6,385 nucleotides of DNA, from positions 1 to 6,385 of the forward strand of contig JADGDA010000147.1 of assembly GCA_015228695.1 (NCBI GenBank), read 5' to 3'. The stretch's first letter is position 1; every line of letters begins with the position of its first letter. This stretch comes from Alphaproteobacteria bacterium (lineage in GTDB: Bacteria > Pseudomonadota > Alphaproteobacteria > Rhodospirillales > Rhodospirillaceae). The position numbers were made by a program, and so were the translations under genes. Positions 1 to 6,323 of the stretch are shown here, piece after piece. The notes under the pieces are model-generated. The model saw nothing but the letters and a program-made list of their open reading frames with translations, was not told the DNA's origin and did not search any database.

Positions 1-126
1 CCCCCCAACAGCCCGAAGGAGGCTACCCGTTCAGCAAGCGGCTTTCAGCCCAATTCCATTTGCCGCGTCGAGGAGCCCGGTTTCGGTGGCCGGACAGTTC
101 ACGGCTTTCGGCGCGAACGCGGCAAA

Positions 127-145
127 GGCCCTGCGGTTCAGGGCC
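127..145. repeat. GC-rich hairpin, 7-base-pair perfect stem
   Basis: GGCCCTG and CAGGGCC flank a 5-base loop (CGGTT). A second small stem, CCCC/GGGG at 148-160, follows at once. No T-run follows on the plus strand. The pair could be structured RNA or the edge of a repeat element. Confidence 0.4.
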
Positions 146-238
146 GGCCCCGAAGTGGGGGGAGAATATCATTCTGAAAGTTAATGGCGGAGGGAAGGCG
201 ACGAGGTTCGAACAAATTCTCCGTTTTTCAGAAGGGCG

Positions 239-277
239 AAAAAAACGCTCTCTGCGAAAAGTTCGAAGTTCGCTTCG
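239..277 (-). terminator. Weak intrinsic terminator candidate downstream of the Rpn gene
   Basis: On the minus strand a 5-base-pair stem (CGAAG, loop CGAA, CTTCG; 277-264) is followed by a T4 run. A very short CGC/GCG stem then leads directly into T7 (245-239). The stems are small and the spacing is not ideal, and it lies about 160-200 bases after the Rpn stop, so the call is tentative. Confidence 0.25.
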
Positions 278-379
278 GTAGGCAATTAGGCCGTCACAAT
301 CTGAAATAAATACACAGAATCAAAGCATTGCGACTCCGTTACCCGTCTCGTCCGCCTGCCGGAACGGATTTGAACTTTC

Positions 380-391
380 TCCGCATGCGGA
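380..391. repeat. Perfect 12-base palindrome
   Basis: TCCGCATGCGGA reads the same on both strands, about 48 bases beyond the Rpn stop. Related GGATGCGGAA wording recurs at 420-429. It may be a protein-binding site or chance. Confidence 0.4.
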
Positions 392-438
392 TGCCCCCAA
401 ATTGGTTGCCAGCGGGGACGGATGCGGAACAGGCGCCG

Positions 439-1386
439 TCAGTACGTCGCGGGCGCATCAAACACGTCCGACAGTTCACGGGCATCCAACAACCGCTCGC
501 TCCATTCGTCCAGTTGATCACTGTCGGCTGCCCGAACGCGTTCCTCAATGCCAGGGGGTAGTGTTCCATGCTTCCGGCGGAGTAGGCGCAGCAGCATCTC
601 GGCCTTGCCCTTCTCGATGCCCCTCTCCTCGGCATCTTGGGCCTTCTGTTCCGCCTCCCCAAGTTTCCGTTCCGCCTCCATCGCCTTGCGCAAGATGTGG
701 CGCTGTTCGGCAATCCACATTTCGCGCTTCTCGAGATCGTCGAGTTCCTCCTCGGTCCAGGCGGCACGGTTGGCCAATTCGAGCGCTTTGACGATCGCAG
801 GCTCCACCGAAAGCGAACGGGGAATGGCGGTCATGTCCTTGGCTGTCTTGAGGAAAAACAGCCAGCGGTCAAGCGTTGTTTCAAGGCCCGCTTCGACCTT
901 TTGGAATTTCGGTAACTCGGCGAAAACGAGTTCCAGATCCTGATGACAGATGGCGGCGTTCTCATCGGCGCGCAGGCGGAAACGGCTCACGACCCGGCTC
1001 AGATCGGGAAACATCTCGAAATCGGTGATGGTCACCGCTACCACCTCGGTCAGAATGTGGTAGGGTTCGCCCTTGCCGAGTTGGTTCACGTAGGTTTTGC
1101 AGGCATTGTAGAGTACGCGTTTCTCGAAACCCTCAACGTTGAGCACCTGCATTTCCACGATATAGGACCGGCCGCGATGGTCTTTGACGCGGACGTCGAG
1201 GAAGGTGTCCTTCATGCCCTCGATCTTCGGGGCGAGATAGGGATCGACGATCGTGACATCGCAGATCACATCCCTACCGGTGAGAACCAGGATTGCGTTC
1301 AAGAAGCTGATCAGGATGTCCCGGCTGGCGTCCGAGCCGAATATCTTCTTGAACGCATAGTCGGTTTTAGGATTGAGGAAGCGCAT
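439..1386 (-). CDS. Rpn-family PD-(D/E)XK nuclease / putative transposase
   Basis: A 315-residue protein starting MRFLNPKTDYAFKKIFG, the standard opening of the Rpn (recombination-promoting nuclease, PD-(D/E)XK transposase-like) family. The likely catalytic core is intact: D64 in FLDVRVKD, then E78 and Q80 in YIVEMQV, followed by the conserved YNACKTYVNQL helix (about 93-103). Residues about 212-262 form a charged Glu/Lys/Arg-rich coiled coil. The C-terminus (LLRLLRRKHG then QLDEWSERLLDARELSDVF) looks like the DUF4351-type tail seen in many family members. The length is normal for the family and no frameshift is visible. Family proteins are DNA endonucleases linked to RecA-independent recombination in E. 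coli and are often scattered as accessory genes. No inverted repeats marking a mobile unit were found. It lies about 440 bases beyond the M50 operon on the same strand and is probably functionally unrelated to it. Confidence 0.92.
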   Translation of the reverse strand: MRFLNPKTDYAFKKIFGSDASRDILISFLNAILVLTGRDVICDVTIVDPYLAPKIEGMKDTFLDVRVKDHRGRSYIVEMQVLNVEGFEKRVLYNACKTYVNQLGKGEPYHILTEVVAVTITDFEMFPDLSRVVSRFRLRADENAAICHQDLELVFAELPKFQKVEAGLETTLDRWLFFLKTAKDMTAIPRSLSVEPAIVKALELANRAAWTEEELDDLEKREMWIAEQRHILRKAMEAERKLGEAEQKAQDAEERGIEKGKAEMLLRLLRRKHGTLPPGIEERVRAADSDQLDEWSERLLDARELSDVFDAPATY

Positions 1387-1398
1387 TGGGTTGTGGCC

Positions 1399-1671
1399 TT
1401 AAGTGTCAAACCCCCTCGTGGTGCGCACGACACGCATCACGTCTGGCGTTGCCCGAGGATACACCCAAAAAGCCGTTCCATCCAAGCTCCCAATGCCAGA
1501 TCCGCCCCTCCTCATGCCACACTGCCCCCATGGCATTGCCATGGGGCAAAATACGAGGGTTTCTGCGGCAGACGGAATTTCGACGAGGCACAGGTTCTGC
1601 TTGAAGACAACCAGGCCTTCCTCGACGAGGCGCGCGACGCGCTTGCGGTTGGCAAATAGTATTGACGTGGC
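1399..1671 (-). pseudogene. Possible remnant of a coding sequence (no start codon)
   Basis: On the minus strand about 90 codons run without a stop from 1671 to TAA 1401-1399. The first half uses GC-ending codons in a coding-like way and reads FANRKRVARLVEEGLVVF, which faintly recalls helix-turn-helix stretches such as those in transposases. There is no ATG in that half, a stop lies just upstream, and the second half loses coding character. It may be the remains of a decayed gene or only a stop-poor GC-rich stretch; the family is not identified. Confidence 0.2.
1523..1548. repeat. Strong inverted repeat (12-base-pair stem, one bulged C)
   Basis: TGCCCC(C)ATGGCA pairs with TGCCATGGGGCA around a single T. 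The inner 21 bases form an uninterrupted dyad with 10-base arms, including two CCATGG sites. It lies about 140 bases upstream of the Rpn start. Neither strand has a T-run after the stem, so it is not a typical intrinsic terminator. It could be an operator, an RNA processing or stability hairpin, or a repeat-element half. Confidence 0.65.
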
Positions 1672-1689
1672 TTATCAAAGCAAATATTT

Positions 1690-1797
1690 TCAACTTACAT
1701 GCAGTCTATCGTCGTGTTTCAACGTTTCAGCGCACCATCTGATGGCCGCAACCATCGAAATACATACGCTAATTCTAATTTCTTTTATCGCATTCAT
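1690..1797 (-). CDS. Possible 35-residue small ORF downstream of the M50 gene
   Basis: ATG at 1797-1795 opens 35 codons ending at TGA 1692-1690. AGGA lies 7 bases upstream of the ATG, a fair ribosome site, and the ATG is 26 bases past the M50 stop codon on the same strand. The peptide begins MNAIKEIRIS, has a weakly hydrophobic middle with two cysteines (VCISMVAAIRWC) and ends in a polar tail. It resembles no family I know. Its codons are AT-rich, unlike the neighbouring genes, and a chance ORF of this length is quite possible. It is listed because it sits in the operon's wake next to a peptide-protease-like gene. Confidence 0.25.
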   Translation of the reverse strand: MNAIKEIRISVCISMVAAIRWCAETLKHDDRLHVS

Positions 1798-1823
1798 GGG
1801 AACATCCTATTTGCAAACAATCA

Positions 1824-3944
1824 TCAAAACCCACTTTCTCTCATCACGGCCACGGCAACTGAACGCCAAATTTTGTTAGCAATTGAGCGTGGCTCTGCAT
1901 TAACAAGCACGCGGCCACGGACAGTACGCTGGGGGTAAGCCGGTTTATCATCAGGTCGAAACTGTATCCGGTAGACAGTTTCGCGCGGCAGAAGCACTTT
2001 TTCCCCCGCCTCAGAAACCACAGCGATGGGACCGCCAAAGACCGAGGCCAGTGACGGATCGCTGAGACTGCGAGCCGCCGCCGTGTCGATGGTAATAATA
2101 GTAATGCGTGATTGGGGCAGATCCGGATCGTCGGGCACAAAATGGCCTCTCATGCCGGAAGCGATGTCCCCGAGATCAGCCTCTGGCGCGAAGGCTTCAC
2201 CTTTGCCGCCATCATCCGCAACGACCACAGCCAGATGATCATTGACCGACATCCAGCGGCCCAATTGCAGACCATCCTCCACGTCCATAACACGTCCACC
2301 CAGGGGTACTCTGACAGTGGCGCGGGCTTTGTCGTTCAAGGTGCTGGCCAAGTCCGTACTAGCGGAAGCCAACTGCTCTTCAAGAACCTGCCGCTGTTCC
2401 AGGAAAGCGGCATGAGCCCCCTGACGCTCGATCTGCCAACGCAAGATGTCGGTAGTGCGCTTTGCTTGAACTGCCTGGTGATCAAGGTCAGGTGTTGCGA
2501 GCCGCAATATGGGCTGACCAACGACGACCTCATCACCTTCTTGTATAAAAATCTCATCAATACGGCCGGGAAATGGTGGGTAAAGATGAACACGCTCGCC
2601 TGCCTGAAGCGTACCAGGAGCCTCGACCACTCCGCGCCAGGGTACGAACAAAAGTAAGGTTAACCCCGCGAACCCGGCCAGCGTCGTGATGACCTGCGCA
2701 TTAAGGCGAAGGTGCTTCCGTCGCTGCCACCATTCGGAGAACTCGCGCCAGAAGGGCCGGATAACGAACCAGCCAATTTCGACACTAAACATCACGATTC
2801 CCAGAGCCTTGAAAAAAAAGTGATAAACAATTATTGCAATGCCAAGAAATAGAACCAGCCTATAGATCCAGGTGGCATAGGCATAAAGCAAAATGTTCCG
2901 GCGCAATCCGGGTGGCAAAATCTCTGGAGGAGGTTCCTCAAGGCCGAGGAGAGCTTGACGAAGTCGCCAACGCGCTAACGCAAAACTTCGATCTTGAAGG
3001 TTGGCCACACCGAGCAAATCCGCCACAAAATAGTAGCCATCGAAGCGCATCATCGGGCTGGAGTTAATAGCGAGCGTTCCGACTAGCGTTACAGTGCTGA
3101 GAAGAAAAGCCGCTGTCCGAGCGGGACCATCGGAGAGAAAACTCCAACTAAGAAGAGCCAGAACGGCAAGCATGAGTTCCGCGACGATTCCTCCCGCCAC
3201 CACAGCAAGCCGCTCCTTGCGTGATCGCAGCATCCAGGCCGATGCGGTATCGGTGTAAAGCACCGGCCACATCACCAGGAAGGCCACGCCCATGGTCGGA
3301 ACCGCGCCACCGTATCGGCGCAAGGTCAGGGCGTGCCCCAACTCGTGAATGATTTTGGCAGCAGAAAGCGCCAGACCATACCACAGCATACCCTGCAAAT
3401 TGAACGTGTAGACAAAAGTCGTCACAAACGCGTCCCACTGCTGAGACACCATATACAAACCAAGAACGCCAGCCAGCGCTATTCCAATCAGAAAGCCTCG
3501 GCTATAAAGCGGTGCCGCAAGAGGCAGTATCGACCGAAGAAATCGATCAGGTCGAATCAGGGGGATGCGGAAGAACAGGTAGTGGTGCATTAGTCCGGTG
3601 AGCCAGCCGTGCCGACGAGCCTTAGCCTGTCCAACCAAACGGGCGAGATCATTAGGACCATCAACACGGGTCAGGCCATTGTTTTGCAGAAAGGAAGCCA
3701 AGTCCGCCACTTGTTTCGCTGGCGCCCCGAGCGTTGTTTCTGTATCCATACGCTGAACCAGAGCGTCGACATCACCGGCGTCCCAACGGGACAACATCTC
3801 GAACTCCCGGTATCCCAACCGGAAATACCGATGTCGGAGAGGATCATGTAATGTGTAGGTAGGCCAGCCAGCATGATCGTCAGGGCCACGGGCAAGGGCG
3901 AGGTCGTCACGCAAAACCGGCAGCGGACGAGTATCCCCGCTCAT
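1824..3944 (-). CDS. M50 (site-2-protease-like) membrane metalloprotease fused to PqqD-like and HlyD/lipoyl domains
   Basis: A 706-residue polytopic membrane protein. Residues about 20-105 resemble the PqqD-like N-terminus common in this family (HDPLRHRYFRLGYREFEML). The M50 core follows, with several hydrophobic helices between about 148 and 398. The zinc motif HELGH is at 200-204 (ligands H200 and H204, catalytic E201). The third-ligand motif NSSPMMRFDGYY is at 294-305, with D302 as likely ligand, so the active site looks intact. A last helix (about 418-436) leads to a periplasmic HlyD-like part: lipoyl half at 441-485 (PPFPGRIDEIFIQEGDEVVV), a short helical stretch at 488-540, second lipoyl half at 542-577 (VRVPLGGRVMDV), then a barrel-like end. 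Similar proteins are annotated as putative peptide zinc metalloproteases; YydH is a more distant relative. It starts 3 bases after the GAF-HlyD gene, with a G-rich ribosome site inside that gene's end. It may cleave or export a peptide or protein through the two adaptors; the substrate is not identified. Confidence 0.9.
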   Translation of the reverse strand: MSGDTRPLPVLRDDLALARGPDDHAGWPTYTLHDPLRHRYFRLGYREFEMLSRWDAGDVDALVQRMDTETTLGAPAKQVADLASFLQNNGLTRVDGPNDLARLVGQAKARRHGWLTGLMHHYLFFRIPLIRPDRFLRSILPLAAPLYSRGFLIGIALAGVLGLYMVSQQWDAFVTTFVYTFNLQGMLWYGLALSAAKIIHELGHALTLRRYGGAVPTMGVAFLVMWPVLYTDTASAWMLRSRKERLAVVAGGIVAELMLAVLALLSWSFLSDGPARTAAFLLSTVTLVGTLAINSSPMMRFDGYYFVADLLGVANLQDRSFALARWRLRQALLGLEEPPPEILPPGLRRNILLYAYATWIYRLVLFLGIAIIVYHFFFKALGIVMFSVEIGWFVIRPFWREFSEWWQRRKHLRLNAQVITTLAGFAGLTLLLFVPWRGVVEAPGTLQAGERVHLYPPFPGRIDEIFIQEGDEVVVGQPILRLATPDLDHQAVQAKRTTDILRWQIERQGAHAAFLEQRQVLEEQLASASTDLASTLNDKARATVRVPLGGRVMDVEDGLQLGRWMSVNDHLAVVVADDGGKGEAFAPEADLGDIASGMRGHFVPDDPDLPQSRITIITIDTAAARSLSDPSLASVFGGPIAVVSEAGEKVLLPRETVYRIQFRPDDKPAYPQRTVRGRVLVNAEPRSIANKIWRSVAVAVMRESGF

Positions 3945-3947
3945 AGC

Positions 3948-5285
3948 TTAGACCCCCACCAACTGCCGAAGTGCTGCGACTGGTCGGCGCAGCAGCAGCC
4001 AAATTAGGGGCACATTCTTCCCGTAAACTCTTGCAGTTCCCTTGAGGCCGATACGCGGTGGCGGGACGTCAGACGCCAATGTTGCCTTCAGCTTATAGGC
4101 GACAATACGATCGGCATTAGGAACTGCCTCGTAGGACGATGTCCGCATGGTCGCGGACAGGGAATTGAGCGGTGCTGTGTTAAGAAACAGCCTGACCTCG
4201 GCACCAGGGGCAACCACAATGGCGTCCGCAACCGGCAGCCAGATCAGCACCTCCACTCGTGCGGGATCAGCGATAGTCAAAATACGCTCGCCGACTCGTA
4301 CAGGTTTACCCAACCAATCGTCGTATGTGAAAATAGCTATTCCGGCCTTGGCTGCTAAGACCTTACTTTCAGACAATAATTCAGCAGCATATGTTACGTC
4401 CGCGCGAGTTTTGTCGATGCGGGCCTGCAGGATTGCTTTGTCTGCCATGCTATCCTTGTCACCAAAAGCGGCTTGACTGGCTTTACGAAATTCGGCAACG
4501 GCAACGGCCAACGTTTTCTCCGCCAAATCATGCTTTGCCCGAACCTCGGTATCCTCCAGATGGAAAAGAGGCTGACCAAGCGAAACAGGCTCATTGGGAA
4601 CGACCTGGAAGCCGCTTATGACACCCTCTCGCGGCGAGGTCACGACGACCGGGTCAAGCGGAACCACTTCGGCCGGCGCCAATACGGAAAGCCGCACTGG
4701 GATTACCCCGGCTACCAGAAGCATCACCAGAGCGCCGGCACCGACGCGCAGCCTGTTCCATTCCAGGCGCTGCCAAGCGTGACCGATCCGATGGCGATGC
4801 AAAGTCTCGGAGTACCCTTCAGCAAGAGCAGCAGCCAGAATGATTTCGTTTTGCGTCCAGGGTTCTTCGCGAGCAAGCCACAGGCCACCCAATGGCTTCT
4901 CCGTTTTTGTAACGGCAAGAGGTAACCATAGAACATGCGACGGCGACCACTGCGTCCACTCGTCCTGACTTGCTCCATGGAAATCGGCAGCCGTCAAGGC
5001 GCGTGGGCCATCTCCTTCGGGCGCTTTTCTGGCAACATCCATGAACCAGCGCACTGCGGGGGCGTCTTTATCGGGGTATGGCACACCAGAAATGGCCTGC
5101 ACGTCACCTCTGCCGCCATGCCGGCCGCCAAGCCATAGAACAGCCACGCGACACGGCAACAAACGCTGGGTTTGGTTAACTACGACAAAACCAAACGTCT
5201 CCAGGCTCTCAGTAAGTCGCGCCTCCGACTGGAGTTGCAGCAAGATCGCCAATCGCTGGAGAGGGTCGTCTGGAGGCGGTGTCAT
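3948..5285 (-). CDS. HlyD-family adaptor with GAF-like cytoplasmic N-terminal domain
   Basis: A 445-residue inner-membrane protein combining a cytoplasmic domain with a periplasmic adaptor. Residues about 20-165 look GAF-like: helix, then LLPCRVAVLWL, VSG-like and LWLPLAV / GGLWLAREEPW strands, then a helix. Residues about 182-202 are a single membrane segment (GALVMLLVAGVIPVRL). After it come the first lipoyl half (about 212-245, SPREGVISGFQVVPNEPVSLGQ, cited in part), a helical hairpin (about 248-315), the second lipoyl half (about 318-340) and a beta-barrel region (341-425). The C-terminal tail is hydrophobic and basic (VPLIWLLLRRPVAALRQLV). Few type I secretion adaptors carry a GAF-like domain, which could sense a ligand or dock a partner. 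The gene overlaps the upstream adaptor gene by ATGA and ends 3 bases before the M50 gene, so the three are very likely one operon. The HlyD part is secure; the GAF call rests on pattern only. Confidence 0.88.
   Translation of the reverse strand: MTPPPDDPLQRLAILLQLQSEARLTESLETFGFVVVNQTQRLLPCRVAVLWLGGRHGGRGDVQAISGVPYPDKDAPAVRWFMDVARKAPEGDGPRALTAADFHGASQDEWTQWSPSHVLWLPLAVTKTEKPLGGLWLAREEPWTQNEIILAAALAEGYSETLHRHRIGHAWQRLEWNRLRVGAGALVMLLVAGVIPVRLSVLAPAEVVPLDPVVVTSPREGVISGFQVVPNEPVSLGQPLFHLEDTEVRAKHDLAEKTLAVAVAEFRKASQAAFGDKDSMADKAILQARIDKTRADVTYAAELLSESKVLAAKAGIAIFTYDDWLGKPVRVGERILTIADPARVEVLIWLPVADAIVVAPGAEVRLFLNTAPLNSLSATMRTSSYEAVPNADRIVAYKLKATLASDVPPPRIGLKGTARVYGKNVPLIWLLLRRPVAALRQLVGV
5282..5285 (-). 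other. ATGA stop-start overlap between the two adaptor genes
   Basis: The TGA of the secreted adaptor (5284-5282) shares bases with the ATG of the GAF-HlyD gene (5285-5283). This overlap usually means translational coupling, and it fixes the second gene's start. Confidence 0.85.
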
Positions 5286-6019
5286 GGCCTATCAAAGCTC
5301 GCTTCGCCGCTCATACCGGCAACCAGTTCCGAAGGGCGGTTCTTGATCGTGCCGTAAATCTTGATGGACTGGCTGACCGCATCCACCCGCGAGCCAAGCC
5401 GAGTGACAACGGCTGAATAGCTGTCGCCTGTCTCGTCGATACGTACAGTGAAAACGATGCCGGTTTTGAGCCATTTGAGCCACGAAGACGGAACGATAAC
5501 CTCCGCCTCAAGCTCGCTGTCATCGATCACCTGCAGAAGCTTTTGGCCGGGTTGTGCCCCCTCGTGAGGCCACACCTTCACATCTACGACACGGCCATCG
5601 AAGGGGGCTTTCAGGACGCAATATGAGACCACGGCGCTGGTAATGGCAACGTCCGCCTCGGCCTTGGCAACGGCTGCTTCCGCCATTTCTACCTCAAGTT
5701 CACCCGCCGAATTAAGCCGGGCGAGGTCGCGCTTTACCAGCACGGTTTTGCGCGCAGCGGCAAAATCAGCCTGGGTCTTCTGAAGCTGGGCTCGCTGCAT
5801 GGCACAGTCAAAGCGTATGAGAACATCCCCCTTCTTAAAACTATCACCAGGGCGCACCGTTAAATCAGCAACCAGAGCGGTAATTTGGGTTGACAGCCCG
5901 GCCTCAATTCGGGGCGCAAGAAGGGCTCGCAGACGCGGTGCCTTGTCGGCAGGTTGCTGTCCGTGTGCGGTTGGAGCCAATACCAAAAGAACAGCAAGGG
6001 CAAAGAGCGCTTGTTTCAT
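5282..6019 (-). CDS. Secreted periplasmic adaptor subunit (RND/HlyD membrane-fusion type)
   Basis: A 245-residue membrane-fusion protein expected to act in the periplasm as an adaptor between inner-membrane and outer-membrane parts of an export system. Residues 1-20 are a typical Sec signal peptide (basic start, hydrophobic core, AHG before QQ). Residues about 35-72 form the first half of a split biotinyl/lipoyl domain (VRPGDSFKKGDVLIRFD). Residues 73-130 are a short alpha-hairpin rich in Ala, Lys and Glu. Residues 135-167 are the second lipoyl half (LKAPFDGRVVDV). The rest, ending VAGMSGEASF, is the beta-barrel part. It is shorter than usual RND adaptors (about 350-400 residues), because the hairpin is small and the membrane-proximal domain is reduced. 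No lipobox cysteine is seen at the cleavage site. It is the first gene of the operon, and its TGA overlaps the ATG of the next gene. The family assignment is firm; the partner pump and substrate are unknown. Confidence 0.9.
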   Translation of the reverse strand: MKQALFALAVLLVLAPTAHGQQPADKAPRLRALLAPRIEAGLSTQITALVADLTVRPGDSFKKGDVLIRFDCAMQRAQLQKTQADFAAARKTVLVKRDLARLNSAGELEVEMAEAAVAKAEADVAITSAVVSYCVLKAPFDGRVVDVKVWPHEGAQPGQKLLQVIDDSELEAEVIVPSSWLKWLKTGIVFTVRIDETGDSYSAVVTRLGSRVDAVSQSIKIYGTIKNRPSELVAGMSGEASFDRP

Positions 6020-6023
6020 ATGT

Positions 6024-6129
6024 CGTATCCTTTGCCATTACCGCCTCTCAGCGAGAGCCTCGGTCTCAGTCCGATGACACCGTGTTTATCGCCGAAGACT
6101 CCTCAGCCGCAGACACCGTATCCTTTGCC
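6024..6129. repeat. 13-base direct repeat upstream of the adaptor operon
   Basis: The 13-mer CGTATCCTTTGCC (plus strand) occurs exactly at 6024-6036 and again at 6117-6129, 93 bases apart. Read on the minus strand it is GGCAAAGGATACG. The proximal copy contains the ribosome binding site of the first adaptor gene. It may be a short duplication or a repeated regulatory site. Confidence 0.6.
6028..6033 (-). promoter_or_regulatory. Ribosome binding site of the secreted adaptor gene
   Basis: On the minus strand AAAGGA ends 8 bases before the ATG at 6019-6017. This good Shine-Dalgarno match and spacing, together with the signal peptide that begins right after the ATG, fixes the start of the 245-residue adaptor. 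Confidence 0.7.
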
Positions 6130-6161
6130 GTGGTCGGGGTAGCCACTGCGGTGTGGGCAGC

Positions 6162-6177
6162 CATCCCCCCGGGGATG
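6162..6177. repeat. Perfect dyad, 7-base arms with a 2-base centre
   Basis: CATCCCC and GGGGATG face each other around CC, about 145 bases upstream of the first adaptor gene start. It could be an operator half-site pair or a GC-rich hairpin. No T-run follows it on either strand, so it is not a standard intrinsic terminator. Confidence 0.4.
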
Positions 6178-6323
6178 TCCCGAGCCGTGTTGAAAATTGC
6201 TCGGCAGGCATCACTGGTTGAGCAGGCTACACGGCATTGGCCTGCTGTTCAAGGTTCATGTTGATGGCATCAGGGCATGTGTGGACGACCTGTGGTTCCT
6301 CAAAATTCTGGCTCCTCGACGTT

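Larger units (their letters stand above)
1..438. other. Region without a supported gene, downstream of the Rpn gene
   Basis: All three plus-strand frames are open over roughly the first 175 bases, and a 49-codon minus frame (ATG 172 to TAG 23) also exists, but none has a ribosome site or recognisable protein, and simultaneous openness in several frames points to GC bias. A TTG-started 73-codon plus frame from 60 to 281 is arginine-rich and judged spurious. From about 160 to 330 the base composition turns more AT-rich. The stretch holds stem-loops at 127-145 and 264-277, a palindrome at 380-391 and an A7 run at 239-245. Confidence 0.5.
1387..1823. other. Intergenic region between the M50 operon and the Rpn gene
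   Basis: Bases from about 1660 to 1823 are clearly richer in A and T than the flanking genes and include the possible 35-codon ORF. Bases 1387-1660 are GC-richer and contain a strong hairpin and a stop-free minus frame lacking a start. The minus-strand sequence just upstream of the Rpn ATG has TTAAGG 10 bases before the start as a possible ribosome site. A TTGACA-like hexamer at 1409-1404 has no -10 partner at the right distance. A weak promoter-like pair on the minus strand, TTGCTT then TACTAT about 16 bases later, lies near 1684-1657, but it is a poor match. Confidence 0.45.
6020..6323. other. Intergenic region upstream of the adaptor operon
   Basis: About 300 bases separate the partial gene at the right edge from the first adaptor gene. 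No convincing gene was found. Minus-strand frames are short; the best is a 32-codon ORF from ATG 6164 to TGA 6066, rich in Ala, Thr and Ser, with only a G-run before its start. A plus-strand frame stays open to TGA 6264, but it begins inside the antisense of the adaptor gene and has no start signal. The region contains a 13-base direct repeat, a 7-base-pair dyad at 6162-6177 and a small hairpin at 6045-6057. A promoter for the operon may lie here, but no clear -35/-10 pair could be recognised. Confidence 0.5.

Noticed and set aside
190..225. A GGTTCGAAC string resembling a tRNA T-arm
   Set aside because: The bases around it do not form the 5-base-pair T stem, and no acceptor, D or anticodon arms can be laid out nearby.
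943..1659. A long plus-strand open frame of 238 codons
   Set aside because: Most of it lies antisense to the Rpn gene, whose protein has clear family motifs; the translated product shows no recognisable domain.
1403..1879. A 158-codon plus-strand frame across the gap and the end of the M50 gene
   Set aside because: It runs antisense into the M50 coding end, has no ribosome site, and its composition changes along the frame without any recognisable domain.
6066..6164. A 32-codon minus-strand ORF upstream of the secreted adaptor gene
   Set aside because: There is no proper ribosome site, only a G-run that belongs to a dyad, and the peptide is low-complexity Ala/Thr/Ser with no family resemblance.
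66..6322. A 12-base inverted match (CGTCGAGGAGCC at 66-77 and its complement at 6311-6322) that might mark the ends of a mobile unit
   Set aside because: About one such 12-base match is expected by chance in a window of this length, the flanking bases diverge quickly, and the enclosed genes are not a transposition unit.
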